Shown here: positions 1-8,342 of the stretch, in pieces
How positions within the stretch are numbered: position 1 is the first letter of the stretch
Layout of the letters: the number at the start of each line of letters is the position of its first letter
NCBI RefSeq assembly: GCF_040654195.1
Contig: NZ_JBFAHM010000012.1
Span: 284,247 to 348,246 of the forward strand
Length of the DNA stretch: 64,000 nt
Source of the DNA: Hamadaea sp013361475
GTDB lineage: Bacteria; Actinomycetota; Actinomycetes; Mycobacteriales; Micromonosporaceae
Direction of reading: 5' to 3'
Position numbers and translations under genes: made by a program
The notes under the pieces: model-generated
Told to the model about the DNA's origin: nothing
Databases searched by the model: none
What the model saw: only the letters and a program-made list of their open reading frames with translations

Positions 1-1
1 G

Positions 2-2308
2 CTCGCCGGTGTCGTCCCCGCCGAGGTACGCGATCAGCTCTGCCTCGGCCTGACCCAGGCGCGCATCGGAGCGGCCGACGATCGAGCCGATGCCCTGCTC
101 CGGCTGGGCCGCCACGCCGAACTGCTGGTGGAGTTGTCCGCCGCCGTCGCGGCCGACCCGCTGCGGGAACGCCCGGCCGGGCAGCTGATGCTGGCGCTCT
201 ACCGGGCCGGTCGGGCTCCTGAGGCGCTGGCGGCGTACGCCGCCGTCGAGCGGGCGCTCGGCGAGGAGGTCGGCCTGGATCCCGGCCCGGAGCTGCGGCG
301 GCTTCGTCAGCAGATGCTGCTCCGCGATCCGCAGATCGACCTGCCGCAGCGGCGGCCGAGGCAGCTCCCGGCGGCGATCACCGGGTTCGCCGGCCGCGCC
401 GAGGAGCTGTCCATTCTCGACAAGCTACTCGACGAGGCTGCTCCGGTCGTGGCGATCAGTGGGACCGCCGGGGTCGGCAAGACCTCCCTCGCCCTGCACT
501 GGGCGCATCGGGTCGCGGATCGGTTCCCGGACGGCGTACTGCACGCGAACCTGCGTGGCTTCGACGCCGCCGGTCCGGTGCCGGCCGCCGACGTGGTGCG
601 CGACTTCCTCAGCGCGTTGGGGGTGGCGCATCCGGAGGGCGGGGACGCGCAGGCCGCCGCGTTGCGCAGCCGGCTCGCGGGCCGCCGGATGCTGCTCGTC
701 CTCGACAACGCCGCCTCCGCCGACCAGGTCCGGCCGGTGCTGCCCGGCACGCCGGGCTGCTTCGTGCTGGTCACGAGCCGCCATCGGCTCACCGGTCTGG
801 TGGCGGTCGACGGGGCGAACCCCGTCCCGCTCGACCTTCCGTCCTTGGACGACGCCCGGCTGCTCTTGGCGTACCGGCTGGGTGACCTGGTGGAGCGCGA
901 GCCGCAGGCGGCCGACGAGCTGATCGCCGCGTGCGCCCGGTTGCCCTTGGCCCTGGCCGTGGTGGCCGCGCGGGCCGCGACCACCGGGTTGCCGCTGCGC
1001 GCGCTGGCCGCGGACCTGGCCGATCTGGACGGGTTCGACGGCGGTGACCCGGCCGCCGACGTGCGGGCGGTGCTGTCCTGGTCCTATCGGGCGGTGAGCG
1101 AGCCCGCGCGGCGGATGTTCCGGCTGCTCGGGCTCCGGCCGGGCCCGGCGGTGAGCGCGGCGGCCGCCGCCAGCGCCGCCGGGGTCCCGCTCGGCGAGGC
1201 GCGACGGCTCCTGCGCGAACTGGCGAGCGCACAGCTGCTCAGTCACGGTCCGCGCTTCTCCAGCCACGATCTGCTGATGTTGTACGCCACGGAGCTGGCC
1301 GAATCCGATGCCGACGCGGCAGCCGCCCGGTATCGGCTGCTCGACCATTACCTGCACAGCGTCGAGGCGAACGCCGCCGTCCTCGACGCCTTCCGGGACC
1401 CGCCGGGGCTGCCGCCGCCGATCGACGGCGTGACGCTGGAGGTGACGGCGGACGACGCCGCCGCCCTGGACTGGTTCACGACCGAGTACCCGGCGCTGGT
1501 GAACGCCGTGTCGCTGGCCGAGCGGTCCGGTTTGGACAGACACGGGTGGCAGCTGGCCTGTGGGCTCACCGAGGTGTTCGAACGGCTCGGGCGCTGGGAG
1601 GACTGGTCGGCCACGCACGAGATCGCGCTGGCCGCCGCCCGGCGGCTCGGCGATCGGGCGGCCGAGGCGCGGTGCCTGGTCGGGTCGGGCCGCGCCGCGA
1701 TGTGGCGGCGGTCCTGGGCGGAGGCGCACGAGCGGCTCGGCCTCGCCCTGACCCGGTACGCCGACCTCGGTGACCCCGACGGCCTGGCACATACCCATCA
1801 CAATCTCGGCTACCTCTACGAACAGCAGGGCGGTGACCTGGAGCTGGCGTTGCGGCACAGCGTGTCGGCGTTGGAGCTGTTCCGGGAGTGCGGCGACGAG
1901 CCGGGCGAGGCGCGGGCGCTCAACGCCGTCGGCTGGTACGAGTGCCTGCTGGGACGGCCAGGGGACGCGGTCACCCACTGCCGGGCGGCGCTGGACCTGC
2001 TGCATCGGCTGGGCGACCGGCGGACCGAGGCGTTGACCTGGGACAGCCTCGCCTACGCCTACCTGGCCCTCGACGAGGTACGCGAAGCGGTCGGCTGTCT
2101 CGAACACGCCGTCGGCATGATGGTGGAGCTGGGCGATCCCTTCCACGAGGCCGAGGCGGCCGACCATCTCGGCGACGCGTACGCCCGGCTGGGCGACCCC
2201 GAGGCGGCGGCCCGCTCCTGGCGGCGCGCGGTGGACCGGCTGGACGGCCTGGGCCACGCGCGCGCCGACGAGGTCAGGGCGAAGATCAGCAGACCATCTC
2301 CACCGTGA
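2..2308 (+). CDS. AfsR/SARP-type transcriptional regulator (5' truncated)
   Basis: The frame is open from base 2, so the N-terminus (expected OmpR-type DNA-binding domain) lies outside the window. The visible ~768 residues hold the end of a bacterial transcriptional activation domain (to about residue 100, closing with GLDPGPELRRL), an NB-ARC/STAND ATPase with Walker A GTAGVGKTSLA near residue 154 and a Walker-B-like LLVLDNA, and a C-terminal half of TPR-like helices from about residue 520. Proteins of this build sense a signal through the TPRs and activate secondary-metabolism genes. It is convergent with the protease gene, and the two 3' ends overlap by 23 bp. Its target genes cannot be told from this window. 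Confidence 0.9.
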   Translation, partial: LAGVVPAEVRDQLCLGLTQARIGAADDRADALLRLGRHAELLVELSAAVAADPLRERPAGQLMLALYRAGRAPEALAAYAAVERALGEEVGLDPGPELRRLRQQMLLRDPQIDLPQRRPRQLPAAITGFAGRAEELSILDKLLDEAAPVVAISGTAGVGKTSLALHWAHRVADRFPDGVLHANLRGFDAAGPVPAADVVRDFLSALGVAHPEGGDAQAAALRSRLAGRRMLLVLDNAASADQVRPVLPGTPGCFVLVTSRHRLTGLVAVDGANPVPLDLPSLDDARLLLAYRLGDLVEREPQAADELIAACARLPLALAVVAARAATTGLPLRALAADLADLDGFDGGDPAADVRAVLSWSYRAVSEPARRMFRLLGLRPGPAVSAAAAASAAGVPLGEARRLLRELASAQLLSHGPRFSSHDLLMLYATELAESDADAAAARYRLLDHYLHSVEANAAVLDAFRDPPGLPPPIDGVTLEVTADDAAALDWFTTEYPALVNAVSLAERSGLDRHGWQLACGLTEVFERLGRWEDWSATHEIALAAARRLGDRAAEARCLVGSGRAAMWRRSWAEAHERLGLALTRYADLGDPDGLAHTHHNLGYLYEQQGGDLELALRHSVSALELFRECGDEPGEARALNAVGWYECLLGRPGDAVTHCRAALDLLHRLGDRRTEALTWDSLAYAYLALDEVREAVGCLEHAVGMMVELGDPFHEAEAADHLGDAYARLGDPEAAARSWRRAVDRLDGLGHARADEVRAKISRPSPP

Positions 2309-4754
2309 TGTTGACGGTGTCCTGGCGGGTGTTCCCGGCCGGATCGGTGGCGGTGAAGCTCAGCACGTGGCTGTAGATGCCGCAGCCGCCGGTCAACCGG
2401 GCGGTCACGGTCGGGCCCGTGCCGATCAGGACGCCGTTGTCGTACCACCGGGTGGTCAGCGGGAAGCCTTCGGGATCGGTGGCGGTCGCGCTCAGCGTTC
2501 CCGACCAGTAGTACCCGGCGGCGTCCATCCCGGTGACCCACAGGTGCGCGCCGTTCGCCGGGCTGGTGATGTGCACGATCGGCGGCTGGTTCACCGGATT
2601 GGCGACGAGCGTGATCGGCACGGTGGCGAAGACGCACACGTTGAACGGATCGCAGCCGCGGACTTTGACGGTGTGCGCACCGACGGCCCCGCCGGTCACC
2701 ACGGTCGGGTTGTGCCCGGTGGCGAACGGAGTCGTCGAGCTGTCGAGGAACCACTGCACCGCCGAGTCCGCCAGCGGACCGCCCTCGTCGTTGCTGACCG
2801 CGTGGAACGGGATCGGCTCGGACACCCCGAACGCGGGCGACGTCGTGGTCGGGTTGGTGATCGTGATCGTCGGCGCTCCGTTGTAGACGGTCACCTGCAC
2901 CGAGTCGGTCGCCTGCACGCCGTTCGGGAACACCGCCGTGGCCGTGATCGTCTGCGCTCCGAGCGGCGGCGTCGCGGAGAGGGAAAGCCCGGTGCCGAGG
3001 TAGGAGCCGTTGGCCCGCCAGGTCACCGTCGGGGTGCCGTTGCCGTCGGCGTACACCGTCGCCGCGAACGGGCTCGGTGACCCGGCCGGGAGGATCCAGC
3101 CGTCCTGCGGCGTCGTGATCCGGATCGTCGCCGGCATCGCGTCCCGGACGGCGGTCAGCGCGGTGATCACCTTCTGCTTCACCTTGGGATCCGGGCTCGT
3201 ACGCAGATGCCGCAGCAGGATGTCGAGCACCTCGTCGTTGTCCAGGCCGGGATCGGCCGCCCAGATCAGCGCCGCGACGCCGAGGGCGTACGGCGTGGCG
3301 ACGCTCGTGCCGTCGGCCTGGTATGCCGTGTTCGACGCCGAGTGCACCGGGTCCGGCCCCACCAGCACGCTCCACGGAGCGAAGACGTCGACGTCCTCGT
3401 GGCCGTAGTTGGAGTTCGGATCGTGGTCGAGCGAGTTCTTCTTGAGGCCGCCGACGCAGGTGACCCCGGCCAGCTCGCACGGCGCCCAGAGGTACTTCTC
3501 CCAGCACCCGAGGAAGCAGGTCTCCCGGTCGACGTCATCGCCGTCGTTGCCCGCCGCGGCGAAGATGAGCACGTTGGCGACGCCGTGGAGGAACACGGTC
3601 ACGTTCTCCATCGGCGACATCGTCCACGACCAGGCCCAGTGCACCGACTTGTAGCTGCTCAAGTTGATCAGCTGGACGTTCCACGAGCCGATCAGCGCGT
3701 ACACGATGGTGAACAGGTCCTGGCCGGTGAAGGTCAGCGTCATCCGGCCCACCGGTCCGGCCGGGCCGGCCGCGGCCCAGTAGTTGCCGGGCACCCCGGC
3801 GGCGGCGTTGGCGACATTGGTGCCGTGCCAGTGCGCCCACGACTCGGGTGAGGGGTCGCCCGGGTCGGCGAACGGCACCATGCTCTTCATCGTGTAGCCG
3901 GGCGGGATGTCGCCGTTCACGACGGGGGAGAAGCCCTTGTCGAGGATGGCGATGTCGACCTTGTTCGGCCCGAGCAGGCCGACCGAGTCCATCTGCGTCC
4001 ACGCCTCGGTGACGCCGATGTCCTGCACGCTGCCGCTGTTCAGGAAGTTCCACTGGTACGGGTCGCGGTCGTAGGGGCCGGCCGCGGTGAACCCGGTCGG
4101 GCCGACACCGGCCTCGGCCAGCGACCGGGAGGCGTACGACGCCGAGCGGAGGAGCCAGTTGACGCCGACCGCCATGCCGTCGGCGTCGACCGCCTCCTGG
4201 GCCGCGATGGTCAGCAGCCCCAGTGCCTCCTTGCTCGACACCGCGAGCGAATCGGCCTTCCGGCGCCCCTCGTTGAGCTTGGCCAGGTTGTCGCTCAACG
4301 ACTTCGGGTCGGCCAGATCGCCGCGTACGCGGACGGTGTAGGTCGTCACGTCGGACTTGTCCGGCCGCGCCTCGGCGAGGATCGTGCCCTTCCACCGTTC
4401 AGCGAGGTCCTTCACCCTGGTCTCGTCGGCCGAGCCGACCAGGATCTCGTCGGCGACGAACTCGGTGATCACCCCGTCGGCGTCGCGCATGGCGGCGACC
4501 GGCCGGGTGGTGTCCCGCTCGAATCCGGGCAACGGCTCGGTCGTCGGCGTCACCGACGGGTCGGCGTACACGGTGATCGGGCCGTCGCAACCCTCCTCGT
4601 CGGGCATGGCGGCCAGGATCTTGCCGCGTTCGGCCTCACTGCCCGCCTTCGCGGCGGCCACGCACGGATCGTCGGCCGCGGCGAACACGGGTTGCGGCGG
4701 CGACAGCACGAGCAGCAGTGCGAACGCGGCGGCCGCACCCCGGAAAGTCCTCAT
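2286..4754 (-). CDS. Secreted subtilisin-like (S8) serine protease with C-terminal Ig-like repeats
   Basis: An 822-aa exported protein; I start at the ATG that opens a clean signal peptide (MRTFRG then a hydrophobic Ala/Leu core ending PVFA-A). An upstream in-frame GTG would add 9 residues. S8 triad candidates are Asp in DIAILDKGF (about residue 280), His in HWHGTNVA (about 320) and Ser in GTSVATPYA (about 490), with oxyanion Asn in FAAAGNDGD. The Asp motif is DKG rather than the usual D-S/T-G. Residues from about 540 on form three beta-rich Ig/PKD-like units, two starting with an I(T/H)xTxP-type strand such as IHITSPANG. Several Cys pairs suit an extracellular location. Probable role: cell-surface or secreted proteolysis. 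Confidence 0.88.
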   Translation of the reverse strand: MRTFRGAAAAFALLLVLSPPQPVFAAADDPCVAAAKAGSEAERGKILAAMPDEEGCDGPITVYADPSVTPTTEPLPGFERDTTRPVAAMRDADGVITEFVADEILVGSADETRVKDLAERWKGTILAEARPDKSDVTTYTVRVRGDLADPKSLSDNLAKLNEGRRKADSLAVSSKEALGLLTIAAQEAVDADGMAVGVNWLLRSASYASRSLAEAGVGPTGFTAAGPYDRDPYQWNFLNSGSVQDIGVTEAWTQMDSVGLLGPNKVDIAILDKGFSPVVNGDIPPGYTMKSMVPFADPGDPSPESWAHWHGTNVANAAAGVPGNYWAAAGPAGPVGRMTLTFTGQDLFTIVYALIGSWNVQLINLSSYKSVHWAWSWTMSPMENVTVFLHGVANVLIFAAAGNDGDDVDRETCFLGCWEKYLWAPCELAGVTCVGGLKKNSLDHDPNSNYGHEDVDVFAPWSVLVGPDPVHSASNTAYQADGTSVATPYALGVAALIWAADPGLDNDEVLDILLRHLRTSPDPKVKQKVITALTAVRDAMPATIRITTPQDGWILPAGSPSPFAATVYADGNGTPTVTWRANGSYLGTGLSLSATPPLGAQTITATAVFPNGVQATDSVQVTVYNGAPTITITNPTTTSPAFGVSEPIPFHAVSNDEGGPLADSAVQWFLDSSTTPFATGHNPTVVTGGAVGAHTVKVRGCDPFNVCVFATVPITLVANPVNQPPIVHITSPANGAHLWVTGMDAAGYYWSGTLSATATDPEGFPLTTRWYDNGVLIGTGPTVTARLTGGCGIYSHVLSFTATDPAGNTRQDTVNITVEMVC

Positions 4755-4824
4755 CGGACGATGCTCGCCCGGCGGGTTCACAATCCGATCACAGCGGCGA
4801 GTCTCGTGAGCCGTTCCAGTACGT

Positions 4825-5988
4825 CTAGCTCCAGTACGTGATGTCGTAGTTCATGTAGAGGCGGAAGGCGAAGTCGTCCCCGGACGCCCACGGCCGTGCG
4901 GTGTAGGTCAGCCCCTGCAGGTTCACCGTCTCCAGGCCGCGCCCGACCGGCATCGGCAGGAAGCCCGGGGCGTACGGCTCGCTGCTGGCGTGCTCGTTCG
5001 ACTCGCCGATGCCGTCGTACTCGGTGCCGCTCGCGACGACCCAGACCTCCGCGAAGTCCGGGGTGACCACCTTGGGGCCGATGACGATCGGCGTCATGTT
5101 GGTGGCGAACCAGTCGCCGGTGGAGACGTCGCGCGGGTTGTCGTCGTCGCCGAGCTGCCGGCCGTCCACCCGCACCACCGGGCCGTTGCTCCGGCCCTCG
5201 AACACGGCCACCGCGAACTCGGCCTCGCCGCTGCCGGCCGGGTCGCCGTCGTTGACCACCTCGATGACCGGGAATCGCAGCTCGATCCGGCGGCGCTTGG
5301 TGCGGAACGGATTCGGGTCGCGCTCGGTCCACTGGCCGGTGGTCGTGTCGACGATCAGGATGGTCGCGAAGTAGACGTTGCCGGGCAACAGCGGCTTCGC
5401 CTCGACCGCGTGGTTGCCGCCGTACGGACTCCACACGGTCACCAGTGGCTGGGCCACGATGTTCTGCCCGTACGCGTCGCGCACCGGTGGGTCGGCCCCG
5501 ATCTGCAAGCGCAGCACAGTCGCCCCGTGCGGGAACGTGTCGAGCTGGTGGAAGTAGTAGGTGCCACCGATGTCGATGTACTCGTCGCCGATCCAGTCGG
5601 CGTCGGTGTGCTCGCCGAGGCCGATGATCGTGATGCGGCTGACCATCTCGCCGGCCAGGGCGCCGACGTTCGGGTCGAGGTCGGGGTCCATCATGATCCC
5701 GTACTCGAGCTGCTGTCCGGGATGGATCGGCGCCGAGGTGAACCGGCCCTCGTGCTCGGCGCGCTGTTGCTGTTGCGGCGTCGGGTCCGGATAGGTGTCG
5801 AGCAGCTTCTCCAGCAGGCTGACCTTGCGCCAGGGCTGCGGCACGCCGGGCTGCCCGGGCAGTCCGACGTATCGGTGCCACAGCGCGTAGGAGTGGCCTT
5901 CGAAGTCGTATTTGACGGTGGTGAACCCGACGGTGGTGGTGTTGACATCGATGACCACCGTGTAGTCCGCGGCGACAACCTCGGTCAT
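4825..5988 (-). CDS. Uncharacterised protein, about 387 aa
   Basis: I do not recognise the family. Translation starts best at the ATG giving MTEVVAADYTV, preceded by a G-rich Shine-Dalgarno-like stretch; a GTG 21 bp upstream is in frame. The protein is rich in beta-strand-forming segments and acidic residues, lacks a signal peptide, membrane segment or obvious catalytic motif, and carries an odd QQQQ run near residue 80. Segments such as DEYIDIGGTYYFHQLDTF and FAVAVFEGRSNGPVVRVDG look like beta-sandwich strands. It lies downstream of and on the same strand as the HExxH-free CGNR regulator and upstream of the protease gene, with 70 bp before the latter, so co-transcription with the protease is possible but unproven. 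Confidence 0.6.
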   Translation of the reverse strand: MTEVVAADYTVVIDVNTTTVGFTTVKYDFEGHSYALWHRYVGLPGQPGVPQPWRKVSLLEKLLDTYPDPTPQQQQRAEHEGRFTSAPIHPGQQLEYGIMMDPDLDPNVGALAGEMVSRITIIGLGEHTDADWIGDEYIDIGGTYYFHQLDTFPHGATVLRLQIGADPPVRDAYGQNIVAQPLVTVWSPYGGNHAVEAKPLLPGNVYFATILIVDTTTGQWTERDPNPFRTKRRRIELRFPVIEVVNDGDPAGSGEAEFAVAVFEGRSNGPVVRVDGRQLGDDDNPRDVSTGDWFATNMTPIVIGPKVVTPDFAEVWVVASGTEYDGIGESNEHASSEPYAPGFLPMPVGRGLETVNLQGLTYTARPWASGDDFAFRLYMNYDITYWS

Positions 5989-6087
5989 GACGCACCCCCC
6001 GCGCTCCAAAACCGATGATCCATCGTAGATCCGAGGCTTCGGGTGGGACCGGAGAATTCTCCAACACGAATCCGCGGAGGCGCAGGC

Positions 6088-6660
6088 TCAGCCGTGGTGA
6101 CGCTGGTAGTGCCGAGCCACCCGAGCCCGGTTGCCGCAGGTCGCCGGGGAGCACCAGCGGCGTTGCGGATGAGCGGGCAGGAACAGCAGACGGCACCGGG
6201 CCCCTTCGCAGGCGCGTACGCGACGGACGGCCGGATCGGTCACGAGGTCGACCGCCGCTTCGGCCAGCTCGGCGAGCAGGTCGCGACCCGGTACGCCACT
6301 GCGATCCACCCGTCGCACGAGCGTGCCGTCGACGACGGTGAGCTGCGCGTACGCCGGGGCCGCCCGGACGGCGTCGTTGAGCGCGGCCAAGGCCGCCGGG
6401 GGCGGGGCGGTCGCCTGACGGGCGGCGTCGACGCAGCCGGCGACGTGCTCGCGCAGCTTCCGCAGCTGTGGCAGGTCCAGATCGGCGGGGCGGATGGCGG
6501 TGAGGCGATCGAGGTCGTGCTGCGCCGAAAGCCACGCGGAGGCGGTCGCCGGTTCGGCGAACAGGTCCACCGCGACTCCGTCCGGCCGGGTGGCGAGCGT
6601 GTTGACCAGGTCCAACGCGAGCGGTTCCCCGACGAGGGGCGGCGGTGTCGTCTCGATCAC
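6088..6660 (-). CDS. CGNR zinc-finger / ABATE-domain transcriptional regulator
   Basis: A 190-aa protein with GTG start. The N-terminal part (EPLALDLVNTLATRPDG) matches the ABATE stress-domain start, and the C-terminus has the zinc-finger pattern C-x4-C-x(n)-RRWCSPATCGNRARVARH, including the CGNR signature. Such proteins are DNA-binding regulators often placed next to the enzyme gene they control. Here it is divergent from the hydrolase/NAD-binding fusion gene, and the 85-bp spacer holds four CATTAG half-sites, one only 4 bp from this start codon, which suggests autoregulation. The regulator assignment is family knowledge; the operator link is inference. Confidence 0.85.
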   Translation of the reverse strand: MIETTPPPLVGEPLALDLVNTLATRPDGVAVDLFAEPATASAWLSAQHDLDRLTAIRPADLDLPQLRKLREHVAGCVDAARQATAPPPAALAALNDAVRAAPAYAQLTVVDGTLVRRVDRSGVPGRDLLAELAEAAVDLVTDPAVRRVRACEGARCRLLFLPAHPQRRWCSPATCGNRARVARHYQRHHG

Positions 6661-6664
6661 ATGG

Positions 6665-6743
6665 CTAATGGTACCTCAGCTCCTTGACGCATTAGATGCC
6701 GTCGCCGAAGATCTAATGCATCACGACAGGAAAGAGGCATTAG
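6665..6743. promoter_or_regulatory. Four-box CATTAG operator between divergent genes
   Basis: CTAATG at 6665-6670, CATTAG at 6690-6695, CTAATG at 6713-6718 and CATTAG at 6738-6743 alternate in orientation with start-to-start spacings of 25, 23 and 25 bp. The middle pair extends to perfect 9-bp arms (GCATTAGAT at 6689-6697 and ATCTAATGC at 6711-6719). The last box sits between the ribosome-binding site and ATG of the hydrolase gene. Likely binding site of the adjacent CGNR regulator. Confidence 0.7.
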
Positions 6744-6745
6744 CT

Positions 6746-8209
6746 ATGACCGCGCTGCCGATCCCCTCGCAGGTGCACCACCGATACGCCGACGTCGACG
6801 GCGTCACCGTCTTCTACCGGGAGGCCGGACCCGCCGACGCGCCGGCGGTGCTGCTGCTGCACGGCTTCCCGAGCGCCTCGCACCAGTACCGGCGGCTCAT
6901 CGAGGTGCTGGCCGCCCGCTACCACGTCATCGCGCCGGACTACCCGGGCTTCGGGTTCACCGAGGCTCCGGCGGACTACGCGTACAGCTTCGACGGGCTG
7001 GCCGACACGATCGAGAAGTTCACCGACGTCCTCGGGCTGCGCCGGTACGCCCTGTACCTGTTCGACTTCGGCGGCCCGGTCGGGCTGCGGCTGGCCGAAC
7101 GACGGCCGGAGCGAGTCACCGGGCTGATCGTGCAGAACGCCAACGCGTACGCCGAAGGGCTGTCGGAGCTGGCCCAGGGCATGATCGCCAACCAGCCGGG
7201 TGTGCCCGGCGCGGAGGACCAGGTCCGGGGAATCCTGACGGCGGCGGTGACCCGGGGTCAGTACGAAGGCGGCACGGCCGACGTCTCGCGGGTCGACCCG
7301 GCCGGCTGGACGCTCGACCAGCACTTCCTCGACCAGCCCGGCCGCGAGGCGGCCCAGATCGCGCTGGCACTCGACTACGGGAGCAACGTCGAGGCGTACC
7401 CGCGGTGGCAGCAGTACCTGCGCGAGCACCGGCCGCCGGCGCTCGTCCTCTGGGGACGCAACGACGCCTTCTTCCCCGAGACCGGGGCGTACGCGTACCG
7501 CACCGACCTGCCGGACGCCGAGGTCCACGTCTTCGACACCGGGCATTTCGCCCTGGAGGAGGCGCTGCCCGAGATGGTCCCGCTGATCGACGCCTTCCTG
7601 GCCCGGCTGCCCCGGCGGATCGCGGTCGTCGGCGCGGGCGGACGGCTCGGCGGGGCGGTCGCGCGGGAGGTCGCCGAGCGCGGCCACCGGCTGACGCCAC
7701 TCGGACGGTCCACGATGGACGTCACCGATCCGGACTCGGTCGCGACCGCCGTCGCCGGGCACGACGCCGTCGTCGTCGCCATCAAAGGGGAGGACTCGCT
7801 CGTCCCCCGGGGCGCGCAGGCGTTGCTCGACGGGCTCGGCCGGGCCGGCGTACGGCGATTGGTGTTCGTCGGCGGCGGAGGCAGTCTGCAGGACCCGGCG
7901 GGGCAGCGGTTCGTCGACTCGCCACAGTTCCCCGCGATGTATCTGCAGACCGCCCGCGACCAGGCCAAGGCCCTCGATCTGCTACGCGCGTCGACCGGCC
8001 CGGTGAGCTGGACCTACGTCAGCCCGCCCCCGGTCCACCTCGTCGAGGGTCCGCGTACGGGCGACTATCTCGTCGAGGCGCGGGACACTCCGATCGTCGG
8101 AGCGAGCGGCGAGAGCCGGGTCAGCATCCCCGACTTCGCCGCGGCCGTCGTCGACGCGGCGGAGACCGGGCGGTTTGACCGGCAGCGGGTGACGGTCGCC
8201 TACGCCTGA
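6746..8209 (+). CDS. Alpha/beta hydrolase fused to NAD(P)-binding (NmrA-like) domain
   Basis: A 487-aa two-domain enzyme. The ATG at 6746 follows an AGGAAAGAGG ribosome-binding site; longer in-frame starts run back into the divergent regulator. Residues 1-~290 are an alpha/beta hydrolase of the haloalkane dehalogenase/epoxide hydrolase type: oxyanion HGFPSASHQYR, nucleophile elbow with Asp (LFDFGGPVG) rather than Ser, acid in LWGRNDAFFP, and His in DTGHFALEE. Residues ~292-487 are a Rossmann domain with IAVVGAGGRLGG and a short-chain/NmrA-like layout. The two halves meet at LARLPRR. The fused form suggests sequential or coupled chemistry, but the substrate is unknown. Expression is probably controlled by the CGNR protein. 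Confidence 0.85.
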   Translation: MTALPIPSQVHHRYADVDGVTVFYREAGPADAPAVLLLHGFPSASHQYRRLIEVLAARYHVIAPDYPGFGFTEAPADYAYSFDGLADTIEKFTDVLGLRRYALYLFDFGGPVGLRLAERRPERVTGLIVQNANAYAEGLSELAQGMIANQPGVPGAEDQVRGILTAAVTRGQYEGGTADVSRVDPAGWTLDQHFLDQPGREAAQIALALDYGSNVEAYPRWQQYLREHRPPALVLWGRNDAFFPETGAYAYRTDLPDAEVHVFDTGHFALEEALPEMVPLIDAFLARLPRRIAVVGAGGRLGGAVAREVAERGHRLTPLGRSTMDVTDPDSVATAVAGHDAVVVAIKGEDSLVPRGAQALLDGLGRAGVRRLVFVGGGGSLQDPAGQRFVDSPQFPAMYLQTARDQAKALDLLRASTGPVSWTYVSPPPVHLVEGPRTGDYLVEARDTPIVGASGESRVSIPDFAAAVVDAAETGRFDRQRVTVAYA

Positions 8210-8237
8210 CGGTTCCGCCGCGCTCAAGATCAGCGGA

Positions 8238-8292
8238 GGATCAGGGATCAGGGTCGAATCTTGATGCGAGATTCGACCGGGATCCCTGATCC
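8238..8292. repeat. 55-bp dispersed palindrome, copy 1 of 4
   Basis: Two 23-bp arms (8238-8260 and 8270-8292, two mismatches) flank a 9-nt loop. It lies between the convergent ends of the hydrolase fusion and katG. The outer arm begins GGATCAGGGATC and the inner part ends GTCGAATC, as in the three other copies in this window. It could act as a bidirectional terminator or a REP-like element. Confidence 0.8.
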
Positions 8293-8342
8293 GCCGCACT
8301 AAGCCGCGTCCAGAGGGCGGCCCCGCGAGGTGACGACCGGCC

